Source: Chloroflexi bacterium RBG_13_53_26 (GTDB lineage Bacteria > Chloroflexota > Dehalococcoidia > UBA2247 > RBG-13-53-26). From it: DNA of 12,959 nt. The stretch covers positions 1 through 12,959 of the forward strand of contig MGMW01000072.1 in the NCBI GenBank assembly GCA_001795035.1. The letters run 5' to 3'. The position numbers and the translations under genes are program-made. Below are positions 1 to 7,055 of the stretch, piece by piece (position 1 is the first letter of the stretch; each line of letters opens with the position of its first letter). The notes under the pieces were generated by a model. It did no database searches and was not told the origin of the DNA. It saw only the letters and a program-made list of their open reading frames with translations.

Positions 1-1032
1 GTCGCCCCGCCTTGCCCGAAGCTCTTCACCCCCCATTTGCCCCACGGCAATCAGCGGCAGGCCCAGGTGCTTCAGGCTGTTCATGCTGTCCGCACCTTCG
101 TAGCATGTGTCCCAGCCAAGTAAGTTGTAGGCCACCACGCGGCCCTGTGCCAGGGCATTGGGGAAGTTCCCGTGTGCAAACCGCCGGCCGGTTATCCGAT
201 TGGCTGTCTCAGCCACGTCTCCGGCAGCGCTGATCTCCGCAAAATTCGTGCGCAGATGATCGTCCACCAGCACGCCCCAGTCGGTCACGACGCCACAGCC
301 GTCCAGATACTCTATGTTGGGTTTCAAGCCAGTGGCGGCAATTATCAGGTCCGCCTGCAGCACATCGCCGGATCTCGTCTGGACGCCCTCAGCACGGGTC
401 TCGCCCACAAAGGCCACGGCATCCACATCAGCGCCCCTCAGGACACGTATGCCCCGCTTCTCCATCACCGCCAGCACCATCTGCGATGTCTCCTCATCGA
501 GCATGCTGCGCATGACCCTCGATCTGACCAGTTGAGTCACCTTGAGCCCCATGTCCGCCAGAAGCAGCCCCACCTCTACCCCGATGAAGCCCGCTCCGAC
601 AACGAGAGCGTTTTGCGCTCGCCCGTCACGGACCTTGCTCATCAACTCTTCTGCCGCCGAGAGGGATTTGAAGTTGTACACCCCGGGTTTGTCCTCACCC
701 TTGACTGGCGCGTAGAGACGCGCACCGCTGGCCAGCACCAGCCGATCGTAGTGGATCAGCTCACCGCCCGCCAGACGGACCTCTCGCCCCCCCGGGACTA
801 TGGCCTCCACCTTGGCTCCCGGCCGATAGTCAATATTCAGGGCCTGGGGGAAGTCCTTGCCCTTCCAGAAGTGGACCTCCCTGCCGGTGGAAAAGTATTC
901 CAGCATCGCCGGAGGAGAGTAGGGCGGATAGGGCTCGCTGGAGATCATCACGATCTCCGCGCTGTCGTGCTGGCGCAGCGTCTCGGCCACAGTGACGCCG
1001 GCCGGCCCGGCTCCGATAATCACCACTTTCAT
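1..1032 (-). CDS. FAD/NAD(P)-dependent oxidoreductase, CODH-associated (FNOR type), 3' end outside window
   Basis: The reading frame opens at an ATG at 1032 and runs 344 codons to the window edge without a stop, so the C-terminus is missing. The N-terminus MKVVIIGAGPAG (residues 1-12) is the FAD-binding Rossmann loop. A second dinucleotide loop, VVGAGFIGVEVG (about 144-155), fits NAD(P)H binding. ISAAGDVAE near residue 272 is the second FAD contact. This is the class I pyridine nucleotide-disulfide oxidoreductase fold. No active-site CxxC is visible, and the segment PYSPPAML lacks the single redox cysteine of CoA-disulfide reductase/Nox enzymes, so disulfide chemistry is unlikely. It starts 14 nt after the cooS stop, with AGGGA upstream. 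Family knowledge: such flavoproteins sit with cooS and cooF and pass electrons from reduced ferredoxin to NAD(P)+. That role is inferred from context; a rubredoxin or nitrite reductase-like flavoprotein is the alternative. Confidence 0.85.
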   Translation of the reverse strand, partial: MKVVIIGAGPAGVTVAETLRQHDSAEIVMISSEPYPPYSPPAMLEYFSTGREVHFWKGKDFPQALNIDYRPGAKVEAIVPGGREVRLAGGELIHYDRLVLASGARLYAPVKGEDKPGVYNFKSLSAAEELMSKVRDGRAQNALVVGAGFIGVEVGLLLADMGLKVTQLVRSRVMRSMLDEETSQMVLAVMEKRGIRVLRGADVDAVAFVGETRAEGVQTRSGDVLQADLIIAATGLKPNIEYLDGCGVVTDWGVLVDDHLRTNFAEISAAGDVAETANRITGRRFAHGNFPNALAQGRVVAYNLLGWDTCYEGADSMNSLKHLGLPLIAVGQMGGEELRARRGD

Positions 1033-1046
1033 CAGTTATCCCTGGC

Positions 1047-2978
1047 TCATGCCGAAGCGGATGGCATTGCGATGGTGTCGGGGTCAACAAAGGGCAGCTT
1101 CAGTCCCTTCCGCTTCTTTTCGATGTGCCGCCGGATCAGGACCGCTGCTTTCTCGGGGTCTGGCTCAACAGCGAAGCAGGCTCCCACCACGTTCTCCAGC
1201 CCGCCAGCCAGGAGATTGACCACATTGGGACTGCCGAAGATCGGGGGTTGTACCCCCACAACCGTGTAGATCCCCGAGGCAACAACGTATGCCCCAATGG
1301 ACAGCGCCTTCTCAGAGTACCACTCCGGCGCAGCACCTGCCAGGGGCAGGGCATCGATATCCACGCCAAGGTGGTCAGCCAGAGCAGCAGCCAGGACCAG
1401 GATACGTACGTTGTCCACGCATGAGCCCATGTGCAGCACCGGCGGAATGCCCAGCGCTTTGCACACGGCTTTCAGTCCCGGACCGGCCATGTCTGCCGAC
1501 TCGGGTTTCATCTGCCCGGCCTTTCCGTTCGCCACAGCCGCACAGCCGGTGACCACCACCAGGACGTCGTTCTCAATGAGCCGGCGAGTGAGCGTGACAT
1601 GCCCGTAGTCTTGTCTTATCTTGGGGTTGTTGCAGCCCACAACACCAACCGCGCCCCGAATCTGTCCTTTGGCGATAGCTTCCACCAGGGGCGCAGGAGT
1701 CCCTCCCAGGGCCGCCAATATGGCCTCAACAGAGAAGCCGCCCATCATCTCCATTGGCTTGTCGGGAATTCGGACCCGTTCCACAATGCGGTTGGGGTAG
1801 TTCTCTATCGCCGACCGAACCAGGTCATGCCCTATCTCCATCCCCCGTCTGGGGTCGAAGGAGACATGGGTCGCCCCGGGGAACTTGGCCTTGTCGGCAG
1901 TGGACACCACTTTGGTGTGGAAGCACTTGGCCACGTCGGTCACCGAGGGCATGATGCACTGATAGTCCACTATCATCATCTCCAGTGCGCCGGTCGTGAT
2001 CACCAGTTCCTGCATCAGGTGGTTGCCCGCCATGTGAATGCCGCGCCGCATCAGTAGTTCGTTTCCGGTGCAGCACAGCCCCACCAGGTTTATGCCTTTG
2101 GCACCCTTGTCCCTGGCCAGTTTGAGCAGCTTGGGGTCCTGGGCCGCCCGTACAATGACATCCGACAGCACCGGATTATGGCCGTGCAGCGCTATGTTGA
2201 CCTCGTCAGTCCTGAGGACACCGAGATTGATTTCCGAGCGGATGGGCTTGGGGGTCCCGAAAAGGACGTCCGAAAGCTCCGTGGCTATCATCGAGCCGCC
2301 CCAACCATCGGACAGACTGGTGCGCAGCGCATGAAGCAGAATGTTGACGTAGTCATTGTCCACTCCCATATGCGTGCGATGGAGCGTCTCTACGTTCTCC
2401 CTGTCAATGCCCCGCGGCGTGATGCCCAGCTTTGCCCACAGATCGCGGCGTGCCTTGGGAGCCCGCCCCACGAAGGTGACGCTGTTCTTGCGCGTGCCGT
2501 AGTCCTCCATCATCTCCCATGCCAAATCCTTGGCGATCTCATTGGCCTTTCTGTGATCTACCTTGACCCCGTATTCCTTCGCCAGCCGTTTCAGTTTCTC
2601 CACATCGGTGATCTCGTAGGCCGTCGTGTCGCCTTTGGCCGTTTCATGAAGCACTTCCAGGATGTCCCGCCCGTGGTCGGAGTGCGCCGAGGCACCTGCG
2701 GCAATCATCCGCGCCAGGTTGCGGGCTACAATAATGTCGGCATCAGCCCCGCAGACACCCTTCTGCGGACCCTCACCAAAGGGGTCAATCCGGCAGGGGC
2801 CCATGGCGCAGATACGGCAACTGAGGCCGAGCGTGCAATAGCCGCACTGAGGCTCCTGTTCAGCCAACCGGTCCCAGGCTGTCTGGATGTGCTCGTCCTG
2901 GGCTACCCTCAACATCTCCTGCGCATCTTTGTGTATGCTGAACTTACTGAAACCTTCGCCGCCAAGATGACTGGACAT
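1047..2978 (-). CDS. cooS: Anaerobic Ni-Fe carbon monoxide dehydrogenase, catalytic subunit CooS
   Basis: This 643-residue protein has the usual CooS length and catalyses CO + H2O = CO2 + 2H+ + 2e-. The N-terminal cysteines C54, C57, C62 and C76 have the spacing of the B-cluster ligands. C45 and C48 are the candidate ligands of the intersubunit D-cluster. C-cluster (Ni-4Fe-4S) ligand candidates are all present: the HGHNP histidine (265/267), CCTGNE cysteines (302/303), C341 in DYQCIMP, C449 in VGCNN, C479 in TGCAA and C520 in GSCVDN. The catalytic-lysine region SEKALSIG is also there (K557). H99 and H102 in AHSDH match the start of the proton-relay histidines. It starts 12 nt after cooF behind GAGGAGGG and is almost certainly cotranscribed with it. 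No acetyl-CoA synthase or CooC nickel-insertion gene is visible in the window, so it reads as a monofunctional CODH. The protein is expected to be cytoplasmic, because I see no signal peptide. Confidence 0.97.
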   Translation of the reverse strand: MSSHLGGEGFSKFSIHKDAQEMLRVAQDEHIQTAWDRLAEQEPQCGYCTLGLSCRICAMGPCRIDPFGEGPQKGVCGADADIIVARNLARMIAAGASAHSDHGRDILEVLHETAKGDTTAYEITDVEKLKRLAKEYGVKVDHRKANEIAKDLAWEMMEDYGTRKNSVTFVGRAPKARRDLWAKLGITPRGIDRENVETLHRTHMGVDNDYVNILLHALRTSLSDGWGGSMIATELSDVLFGTPKPIRSEINLGVLRTDEVNIALHGHNPVLSDVIVRAAQDPKLLKLARDKGAKGINLVGLCCTGNELLMRRGIHMAGNHLMQELVITTGALEMMIVDYQCIMPSVTDVAKCFHTKVVSTADKAKFPGATHVSFDPRRGMEIGHDLVRSAIENYPNRIVERVRIPDKPMEMMGGFSVEAILAALGGTPAPLVEAIAKGQIRGAVGVVGCNNPKIRQDYGHVTLTRRLIENDVLVVVTGCAAVANGKAGQMKPESADMAGPGLKAVCKALGIPPVLHMGSCVDNVRILVLAAALADHLGVDIDALPLAGAAPEWYSEKALSIGAYVVASGIYTVVGVQPPIFGSPNVVNLLAGGLENVVGACFAVEPDPEKAAVLIRRHIEKKRKGLKLPFVDPDTIAMPSASA

Positions 2979-2990
2979 TTTGCCCTCCTC

Positions 2991-3611
2991 TTATGCTCTT
3001 TCGTTGAGACGTCCGACGCTCTCACCCCATTCACGCCAACCACGTAGGTTGGCCGGGATAGGAGCCTCTTCAGCTTTGATCTGGCTCACGGCTACCGACA
3101 CGGACTTGCCTAACCGCGTTCTTGCCTTCTTGGCCAACTCATTCACGTCGCCGAACTGCAGCGCGCCCACTTTGCAGGTCTCCACGCATGCCGGCATCTT
3201 TCCGTGATGCTGTCGGTCGATGCAGTTGTCGCACTTGATGGCCACCGTCCTCTGCGGTTTGACCCTGGCCGAGGGGAAGTAGGTGATCACATCGAAGGGA
3301 CAAACCATAGCACACATTCCGCAGACAATACACTTGTTGCCGTCGATGAGGACGATATCCATGTCAGCATCACGGCTGATCGCCGCCGTAGGGCAGACCG
3401 CCTGGCAGGGTGCAGGGCTGCAGTGGCGGCACTTGCTGGGGAAAGAAGAGTTCAAATGGATGCCCGGTGTAGCCACAATGAAGCGCCGGGGTATCGGGGT
3501 CTCCAGAAGCGCCCCGTAGAGGGTCTTGCTTTGAGAGTGCTCTACCACGCACGCAATCTCGCACTGGTGACAACCAACGCACCGCTCCGGATTAATGAAC
3601 ACCGTCTTCAT
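2991..3611 (-). CDS. cooF: CooF-like four [4Fe-4S] cluster ferredoxin, electron acceptor of CODH
   Basis: A 206-residue iron-sulfur protein with sixteen cysteines in four groups: C11/C14/C17/C21, C61/C64/C69/C73, C94/C97/C100/C104 and C127/C130/C142/C146. This is the ligand layout of the CooF/HycB/DmsB-like polyferredoxin family. No signal peptide or membrane segment is seen, so it should act in the cytoplasm. In CO-oxidising bacteria CooF takes electrons from CooS and hands them to a hydrogenase or a flavoprotein. Here the next genes are cooS (12-nt gap) and an FNOR-type flavoprotein, which points to NAD(P) rather than a hydrogenase, although genes outside the window could change that. The ATG at 3611 has GAGGAGGG close upstream and a good promoter about 90 nt further up. 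The C-terminal 45 residues lack cysteines and are rich in charged residues. Function by homology is secure; the physiological acceptor is inference. Confidence 0.93.
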   Translation of the reverse strand: MKTVFINPERCVGCHQCEIACVVEHSQSKTLYGALLETPIPRRFIVATPGIHLNSSFPSKCRHCSPAPCQAVCPTAAISRDADMDIVLIDGNKCIVCGMCAMVCPFDVITYFPSARVKPQRTVAIKCDNCIDRQHHGKMPACVETCKVGALQFGDVNELAKKARTRLGKSVSVAVSQIKAEEAPIPANLRGWREWGESVGRLNERA

Positions 3612-3635
3612 CTAGCCCTCCTCTTCCATCAACGC

Positions 3636-3652
3636 TATCGTGTGCAACGATA
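3636..3652. promoter_or_regulatory. Perfect palindrome in cooF leader, candidate operator
   Basis: TATCGT-N5-ACGATA is a perfect 6-bp inverted repeat with a 5-nt spacer, lying 25 nt before the cooF start codon and downstream of the predicted transcription start. It could be a binding site for a dimeric regulator or a small leader hairpin. It does not match the CooA/CRP-type consensus that I know (TGTCA- or TGTGA-like arms). Confidence 0.35.
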
Positions 3653-3691
3653 CGGTCTGCTGCCAGCCCCAGACACCCAACACCCTGGAAC

Positions 3692-3707
3692 CTATCCCAC
3701 TGGATAG
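3692..3707. promoter_or_regulatory. Palindrome overlapping the cooF -10 box
   Basis: CTATCC-N4-GGATAG is a perfect inverted repeat that overlaps the predicted -10 hexamer and start point of the cooF promoter. It is nested in an outer CCTGG/CCAGG pair (3684-3688 with 3713-3717). Its position would suit a repressor site; alternatively it is a chance or structural repeat. Confidence 0.35.
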
Positions 3708-3732
3708 TACCACCAGGTCTGTCGGGCGTCAA
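3704..3732 (-). promoter_or_regulatory. Predicted sigma-70-type promoter of the cooF-cooS-FNOR operon
   Basis: On the minus strand TTGACG (3732-3727) and TACTAT (3709-3704) are separated by exactly 17 nt. Each matches five of six consensus bases of the -35 (TTGACA) and -10 (TATAAT) hexamers. The expected start point near 3697 leaves a leader of about 86 nt before the cooF ATG. This is a sequence match only. Confidence 0.6.
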
Positions 3733-3792
3733 CATATCTTAGGCTATCAGCCAGGCCGGCGGCGAACAGCATCCAGGGGTATCTCAGAGACA

Positions 3793-3841
3793 TCAACCTC
3801 CCTGATTCTTCCCGGATTTGGCCTTTGCCTTCTCTTCCTCC
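3793..3841 (-). repeat. Second copy of the ligase C-terminal coding tail
   Basis: These 49 nt align without gaps to 3931-3979, the last codons and stop of the ligase gene, at an offset of exactly 138 nt (46 codons). Forty-two nt (3800-3841 against 3938-3979) differ at one base only. All differences inside the repeat keep the encoded residues: GCA/GCG Ala, GGA/GGC Gly, GGT/GGC Gly, and TGA/TAG stop. The copy therefore still encodes EEEKAKAKSGKNQGG plus a stop, in the same frame as the ligase. Confidence 0.85.
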
Positions 3842-3847
3842 GTGAGT

Positions 3848-3866
3848 GTCAGGTCCCCGACCTGAC
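3848..3866. repeat. Perfect 8-bp hairpin downstream of ligase
   Basis: GTCAGGTC and GACCTGAC form an 8-bp stem with a 3-nt loop. On the transcript it is not followed by a run of U, so it is not a classical intrinsic terminator. It may protect the 3' end of the transcript or belong to a REP-like element. Confidence 0.5.
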
Positions 3867-3887
3867 CCGGTGCAAATCTACCCGTAA

Positions 3888-3908
3888 GGGAGGCCCTGAT
3901 GGCCTCCC
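3888..3908 (-). terminator. Possible weak terminator or 3'-end hairpin after the ligase gene
   Basis: GGGAGGCC and GGCCTCCC form a perfect GC-rich 8-bp stem with a 5-nt loop, starting 22 nt after the ligase stop on the minus strand. The stem is followed only by TTAC, not a U-tract, so intrinsic termination is doubtful. It may instead stabilise the transcript. Confidence 0.35.
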
Positions 3909-3930
3909 GTCGACAGTGGCTGCCAGGACT

Positions 3931-5649
3931 CTAGCCGCCCTGATTCTTCCCGGATTTGGCCTTCGCCTTCTCTTCCTCCACCAGCACCCGACGCAGTACC
4001 TTGCCTATGGGCGATTTGGGTAGATCGGTCCTGAACTCCACTATCTTGGGCACTTTGAACTTGGCCAGCTTCGCCCGGCAATACTCGGTGATCTCCTCAG
4101 AGGTGGCCGTTTGTCCTTCCTTGAGCACCACGCACACTTTGACCGTCTCACCCCGATAAGTATCAGGAACACCATAGCAGACGGCTTCCTTGATCTTCTC
4201 GTGCTCATAGAGCACCTCTTCAATATCCCGAGGATAGATATTGTAGCCGCCGGCAATGATCATCTCCTTCTTTCGGTCCACAATGAAGAAATAGCCGTCC
4301 TGATCCATCTTGGCCAAATCTCCCGTATAGAGCCAGCCGTTGCGCAGCACCATAGCGGTCTCCTCAGGGCGGTTCCAGTAGCCCCTCATCACCTGGGGAG
4401 CCCTGACCACCAGCTCACCTACCTCTCCCACCGGCATTTCCTTCTCTCCAGTCTCAACATCCATGATCCTGGCTTCCACATCGGGGAAGGGCACCCCGAT
4501 GCTGCCCGTTTTGCGCATGCCGAATACGGGGTTAGAGTGAGTCACAACAGCCGCCTCGGTCAGACCATAGCCCTCCACCAGCCTGCCTCCGGTGACCTCC
4601 TCGAACTTCTGTTGTACCTCGACGGGCAGAGGGGCAGCACCGCTGACACAGGCTTCGATGGAACGTAGATTATACTTGCCGACCTGCGGGAAGTTGTTGA
4701 TGGCCACATACATGGTGGGCACACCGGGGAAGAAGTAGGGTTTGTATTTGTTGATTGTCTTAAGCACCTGCTTGATTATGAAGCGGGGCAATAGAACCAT
4801 GGTCTGTCCGGTGAGAACGGTGAAATGCATCACCACAATCACCCCGTAGACATGAAAGAAGGGCATGACCCCCATAACCACCAGGCCCTCACCTTCCTCC
4901 TTCTTCAAGGGGGTGGACCAGGCCCTCATCTGCAAGGTGTTGGCCAGGATGCCCCGGTGCCCTATCATGGCGCCTTTACTGATGCCCGTGGTTCCACCGG
5001 TGTACTGGTACATGGCCACCTCATTTTGATCAACTGCCACAGAGGGTGCCGTGGGCGGGGATTTGGCCAGCAGGGCACCGAAGGAGTGAGTCCCGGCTGC
5101 ACCAGTGATATCGGCGCGGTGTCCCTCTTTCCGTTCTTTGAAAATGGTGAAAAGCCATCGGGTGATCGGTGGCAGATACTCCTTGATATTGGTCACCACC
5201 ACGTTGGTCAGTCCGGTTCGCTCTCTCAGTTCGGCAATAGTCCGGTAGAAAAGGCTGAGGACAATCATCGTCTTTGCACCGCAATCATTGAGCTGGTGTT
5301 CGATCTCCCTCGGTGAGTAAAGGGGGTTGAAGGCCACCACTATTCCGCCCGCCTTGAGGACAGCATAGTAGCTGATCACAAACTGGGGGCAATTGGGCAG
5401 GAGCAGGGCCACCCTGTCCCCTTTCTTGACCCCCAGGTCGATCAGGGCGTTGGCCAAACGGTTAACCTGGCCGTTCAGCTCTCTGTAACTGATGCGGTAT
5501 GAATCACCAAAATTGCCGGGGAAGATAATGGCAGTGTTTTCGGGAAAGCGGCGGGTTGTTTCCTCAAGCATCTGGGGCAGGGTTGTCTCAGGATATTCGA
5601 TGGTCGCCGGTACGCCGGGATCGTAGTGTTTCAACCATATCTTCTCCAT
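3931..5649 (-). CDS. fadD: Fatty acid-CoA ligase (AMP-forming), FadD/LcfA type
   Basis: It activates a fatty acid with ATP and CoA through an acyl-adenylate. With the start at 5649 the protein is 572 residues, normal for bacterial acyl-CoA ligases. The order of motifs is typical: P-loop YTGGTTGISKG (216-226), GYGLTE (360-365), YTGDL (441-445), hinge DRKKEMI (458-464), and the adenylation lysine in SPIGKVLRR (K550). The reading frame is open to 5694, but the inner ATG at 5649 has GGGAGGAG directly upstream, and the family N-terminus (EKIWLKHYDPGVPATIEYP) begins there. It follows the CoA-transferase after 54 nt and is probably cotranscribed with it. Chain-length preference cannot be read from the sequence; the full-length, LcfA-like architecture suggests medium to long chains. 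The C-terminal tail EEEKAKAKSGKNQGG is repeated in frame 46 codons downstream. Confidence 0.93.
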   Translation of the reverse strand: MEKIWLKHYDPGVPATIEYPETTLPQMLEETTRRFPENTAIIFPGNFGDSYRISYRELNGQVNRLANALIDLGVKKGDRVALLLPNCPQFVISYYAVLKAGGIVVAFNPLYSPREIEHQLNDCGAKTMIVLSLFYRTIAELRERTGLTNVVVTNIKEYLPPITRWLFTIFKERKEGHRADITGAAGTHSFGALLAKSPPTAPSVAVDQNEVAMYQYTGGTTGISKGAMIGHRGILANTLQMRAWSTPLKKEEGEGLVVMGVMPFFHVYGVIVVMHFTVLTGQTMVLLPRFIIKQVLKTINKYKPYFFPGVPTMYVAINNFPQVGKYNLRSIEACVSGAAPLPVEVQQKFEEVTGGRLVEGYGLTEAAVVTHSNPVFGMRKTGSIGVPFPDVEARIMDVETGEKEMPVGEVGELVVRAPQVMRGYWNRPEETAMVLRNGWLYTGDLAKMDQDGYFFIVDRKKEMIIAGGYNIYPRDIEEVLYEHEKIKEAVCYGVPDTYRGETVKVCVVLKEGQTATSEEITEYCRAKLAKFKVPKIVEFRTDLPKSPIGKVLRRVLVEEEKAKAKSGKNQGG

Positions 5650-5653
5650 TGTT

Positions 5654-5661
5654 CTCCTCCC
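5654..5661 (-). promoter_or_regulatory. Ribosome binding site that sets the ligase start
   Basis: GGGAGGAG lies four bases before the ATG at 5649. No comparable site precedes the upstream in-frame ATG at 5694, so the 15-residue N-terminal extension is judged not translated. Confidence 0.75.
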
Positions 5662-5703
5662 AAACGAGGTGGCTTGCCCACCGACTCTGTTCAAAAGCAG
5701 TCT

Positions 5704-7017
5704 TCAAAATCTGAGTCTCTTCCTGGCAGCCTGCAGAAGCTCATCCCTGAACTTGGGATGGGCAATGTTGATCAGAGCCAGGGCCCGCTCTCTTTCGTCC
5801 CGTCCGCTGAGGTCGGCAATCCCATACTCGGTAACAACATACTGCGCGTAATGCCTGGGGACGGTCACCCTGGATCCCTGTGTCGGATAGGGCACGATGC
5901 GTGACACCGTGCCGCCCTTGGCTGTGCTGGGCAAGGTGTTGATGGCCCTGCCTCCCTCGGACCAGTAGGCACCGATCACAAAATCGAGCTGCCCCCCCGT
6001 GCCGGAACGCATATCGTCGCCGTAAGACTCGGAGCAGATGGTCCCCACCAGATCCACCTCGACAGCCCCATTCATAGCCACCACATTCTTCTCCCTGGCT
6101 ACCAGGGGGATGGCGTTGCAGTAGGAAGCAGAATAGAACTCGACCATGGGGTTGTTGCCCAGGAAGTCATACAGGTCCTGGTCACCGAAGGCGAAGGCCA
6201 TGACGATCTTGCCCGGATGGGTCTGTTTGTATTTGCAGTTGACTACACCCTTCTCCACAAGCTGTCGGGTGCCCATGGGTGCCATCTCAGTGTGAATGCC
6301 CAGGTCCTTGAGGCCGCTCTCCGCAATGAGCTTGGATATCTGCCCCGGCACTGCGCCGATCCCCACCTGAAGGCAGTCCCTGTCCCTCAGCAGGCTGACC
6401 ACGTTCTCAGCGATCTTTCTGTCTATATCTGACGGCTCGGGCAGCGGAGGACAAAACAAGGGCTCATTCGTTTCCACAAATCTGTCGAATCGGCTGACGT
6501 GGTAGTGGGTATTGCCGTAGGTTCTGGGCATATTCGGGTTGACCTCGGCCACAAACCAGTCCACCTGGTCAAACATGTCCGGCGTATAGAACAAATCAAG
6601 GCCGAGTGACACATATCCGTGTTCGTCCGGAGGGCTGACCTGGGTGATCATGCCCATCCTGCGCGGATATATCCTCTGACGCTCCCTGATTACATGACCC
6701 GCACTGGAGCTCTGTACCGGAGCGTATGTTGAGCTGCCGTCCATATGCTGAAACATGGTCAACTTGGAGTAGAAGCCGCATATCAGCTTGAACGTCTCCC
6801 GGCACTCCGGTCCGAAAATCTTGTATGGGTGGTATTGGAGCACAGATATATACTCGATGTCCTTGAGCTCATCCTTGCGGTCCGCGATGGCATCGATCAT
6901 GGCAGTGGAAGGCTCACCGAGGCCGAGCGGAGTGAAAAACCGGTCGCCCGAATGAACCAGCTTGGCAGCCTCCTCATGACTGCATGACTTCGATTTATAT
7001 TCATCTCTCCAGGACAC
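5704..7017 (-). CDS. Acetyl-CoA hydrolase/CoA-transferase family protein (butyryl- or 4-hydroxybutyrate-type acyl-CoA:acetate transferase)
   Basis: A 437-residue family I CoA-transferase of the acetyl-CoA hydrolase/4-hydroxybutyrate CoA-transferase group. Conserved points are GIGAVPGQI (219-227), GIHTEMAPMG with the likely catalytic E244 that forms the glutamyl-CoA thioester, and SGTGGQLDF (338-346). The family swaps CoA between acetyl-CoA and acids such as butyrate, propionate, 4-hydroxybutyrate or succinate; the exact substrate cannot be assigned here. The neighbouring fadNAE and ligase genes point to short-chain fatty acid activation or release. The start is GTG at 7017, supported by AAGGAGG six bases upstream. 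A promoter-like sequence inside the inverted-repeat element at 7056-7170 faces this gene. The next gene, the ligase, begins 54 nt after the stop. Confidence 0.88.
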   Translation of the reverse strand: MSWRDEYKSKSCSHEEAAKLVHSGDRFFTPLGLGEPSTAMIDAIADRKDELKDIEYISVLQYHPYKIFGPECRETFKLICGFYSKLTMFQHMDGSSTYAPVQSSSAGHVIRERQRIYPRRMGMITQVSPPDEHGYVSLGLDLFYTPDMFDQVDWFVAEVNPNMPRTYGNTHYHVSRFDRFVETNEPLFCPPLPEPSDIDRKIAENVVSLLRDRDCLQVGIGAVPGQISKLIAESGLKDLGIHTEMAPMGTRQLVEKGVVNCKYKQTHPGKIVMAFAFGDQDLYDFLGNNPMVEFYSASYCNAIPLVAREKNVVAMNGAVEVDLVGTICSESYGDDMRSGTGGQLDFVIGAYWSEGGRAINTLPSTAKGGTVSRIVPYPTQGSRVTVPRHYAQYVVTEYGIADLSGRDERERALALINIAHPKFRDELLQAARKRLRF

Positions 7018-7023
7018 TGATAT

Positions 7024-7030
7024 CCTCCTT
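7024..7030 (-). promoter_or_regulatory. Strong ribosome binding site for a GTG start
   Basis: AAGGAGG, six bases before the GTG at 7017, fixes the start of the CoA-transferase gene. No ATG lies at a suitable place nearby. Confidence 0.8.
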
Positions 7031-7055
7031 TAATGCCACTGTTCTTGATACCCGG

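Larger units (their letters stand above)
3612..3930. other. Intergenic region between ligase and cooF: duplicated tail, hairpins, promoter
   Basis: A 319-nt stretch without an independent gene. Read on the minus strand it holds, in order: an in-frame open stretch directly after the ligase TAG, two perfect 8-bp hairpins (3888-3908 and 3848-3866), a second copy of the ligase C-terminal coding tail (3793-3841), a sigma-70-like promoter (3704-3732), and two palindromes (3692-3707 and 3636-3652). It is the only wide break in an otherwise tightly packed strand, so the ligase transcript probably ends here and the coo transcript begins here. Confidence 0.8.

Noticed and set aside
172..1269. Open frame of 365 codons on the plus strand
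   Set aside because: It lies opposite the flavoprotein and cooS genes, whose products have clear motifs. Its translation shows no recognisable domain and is rich in His/Arg/Pro, as expected from an antisense shadow of GC-rich coding DNA.
2178..3047. Open frame of 289 codons on the plus strand
   Set aside because: It is antisense to the cooS N-terminal half and the end of cooF; the cysteine cluster motifs on the other strand settle the coding strand.
3046..3060. Shared 14-mer AGGTTGGCCGGGAT within cooF and upstream of fadN (about 12769)
   Set aside because: A 14-base match in 13 kb is not far from chance expectation and the surrounding sequence does not align.
3636..3652. CooA (CO-sensing CRP-family) binding site at the cooF promoter
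   Set aside because: The palindrome arms TATCGT/ACGATA do not resemble the TGTCA/TGACA-like arms of CooA sites, so I leave the regulator open.
5650..5694. N-terminal extension of the ligase from an upstream in-frame ATG
   Set aside because: The inner ATG at 5649 has a strong ribosome site directly before it and begins where the family homology begins.
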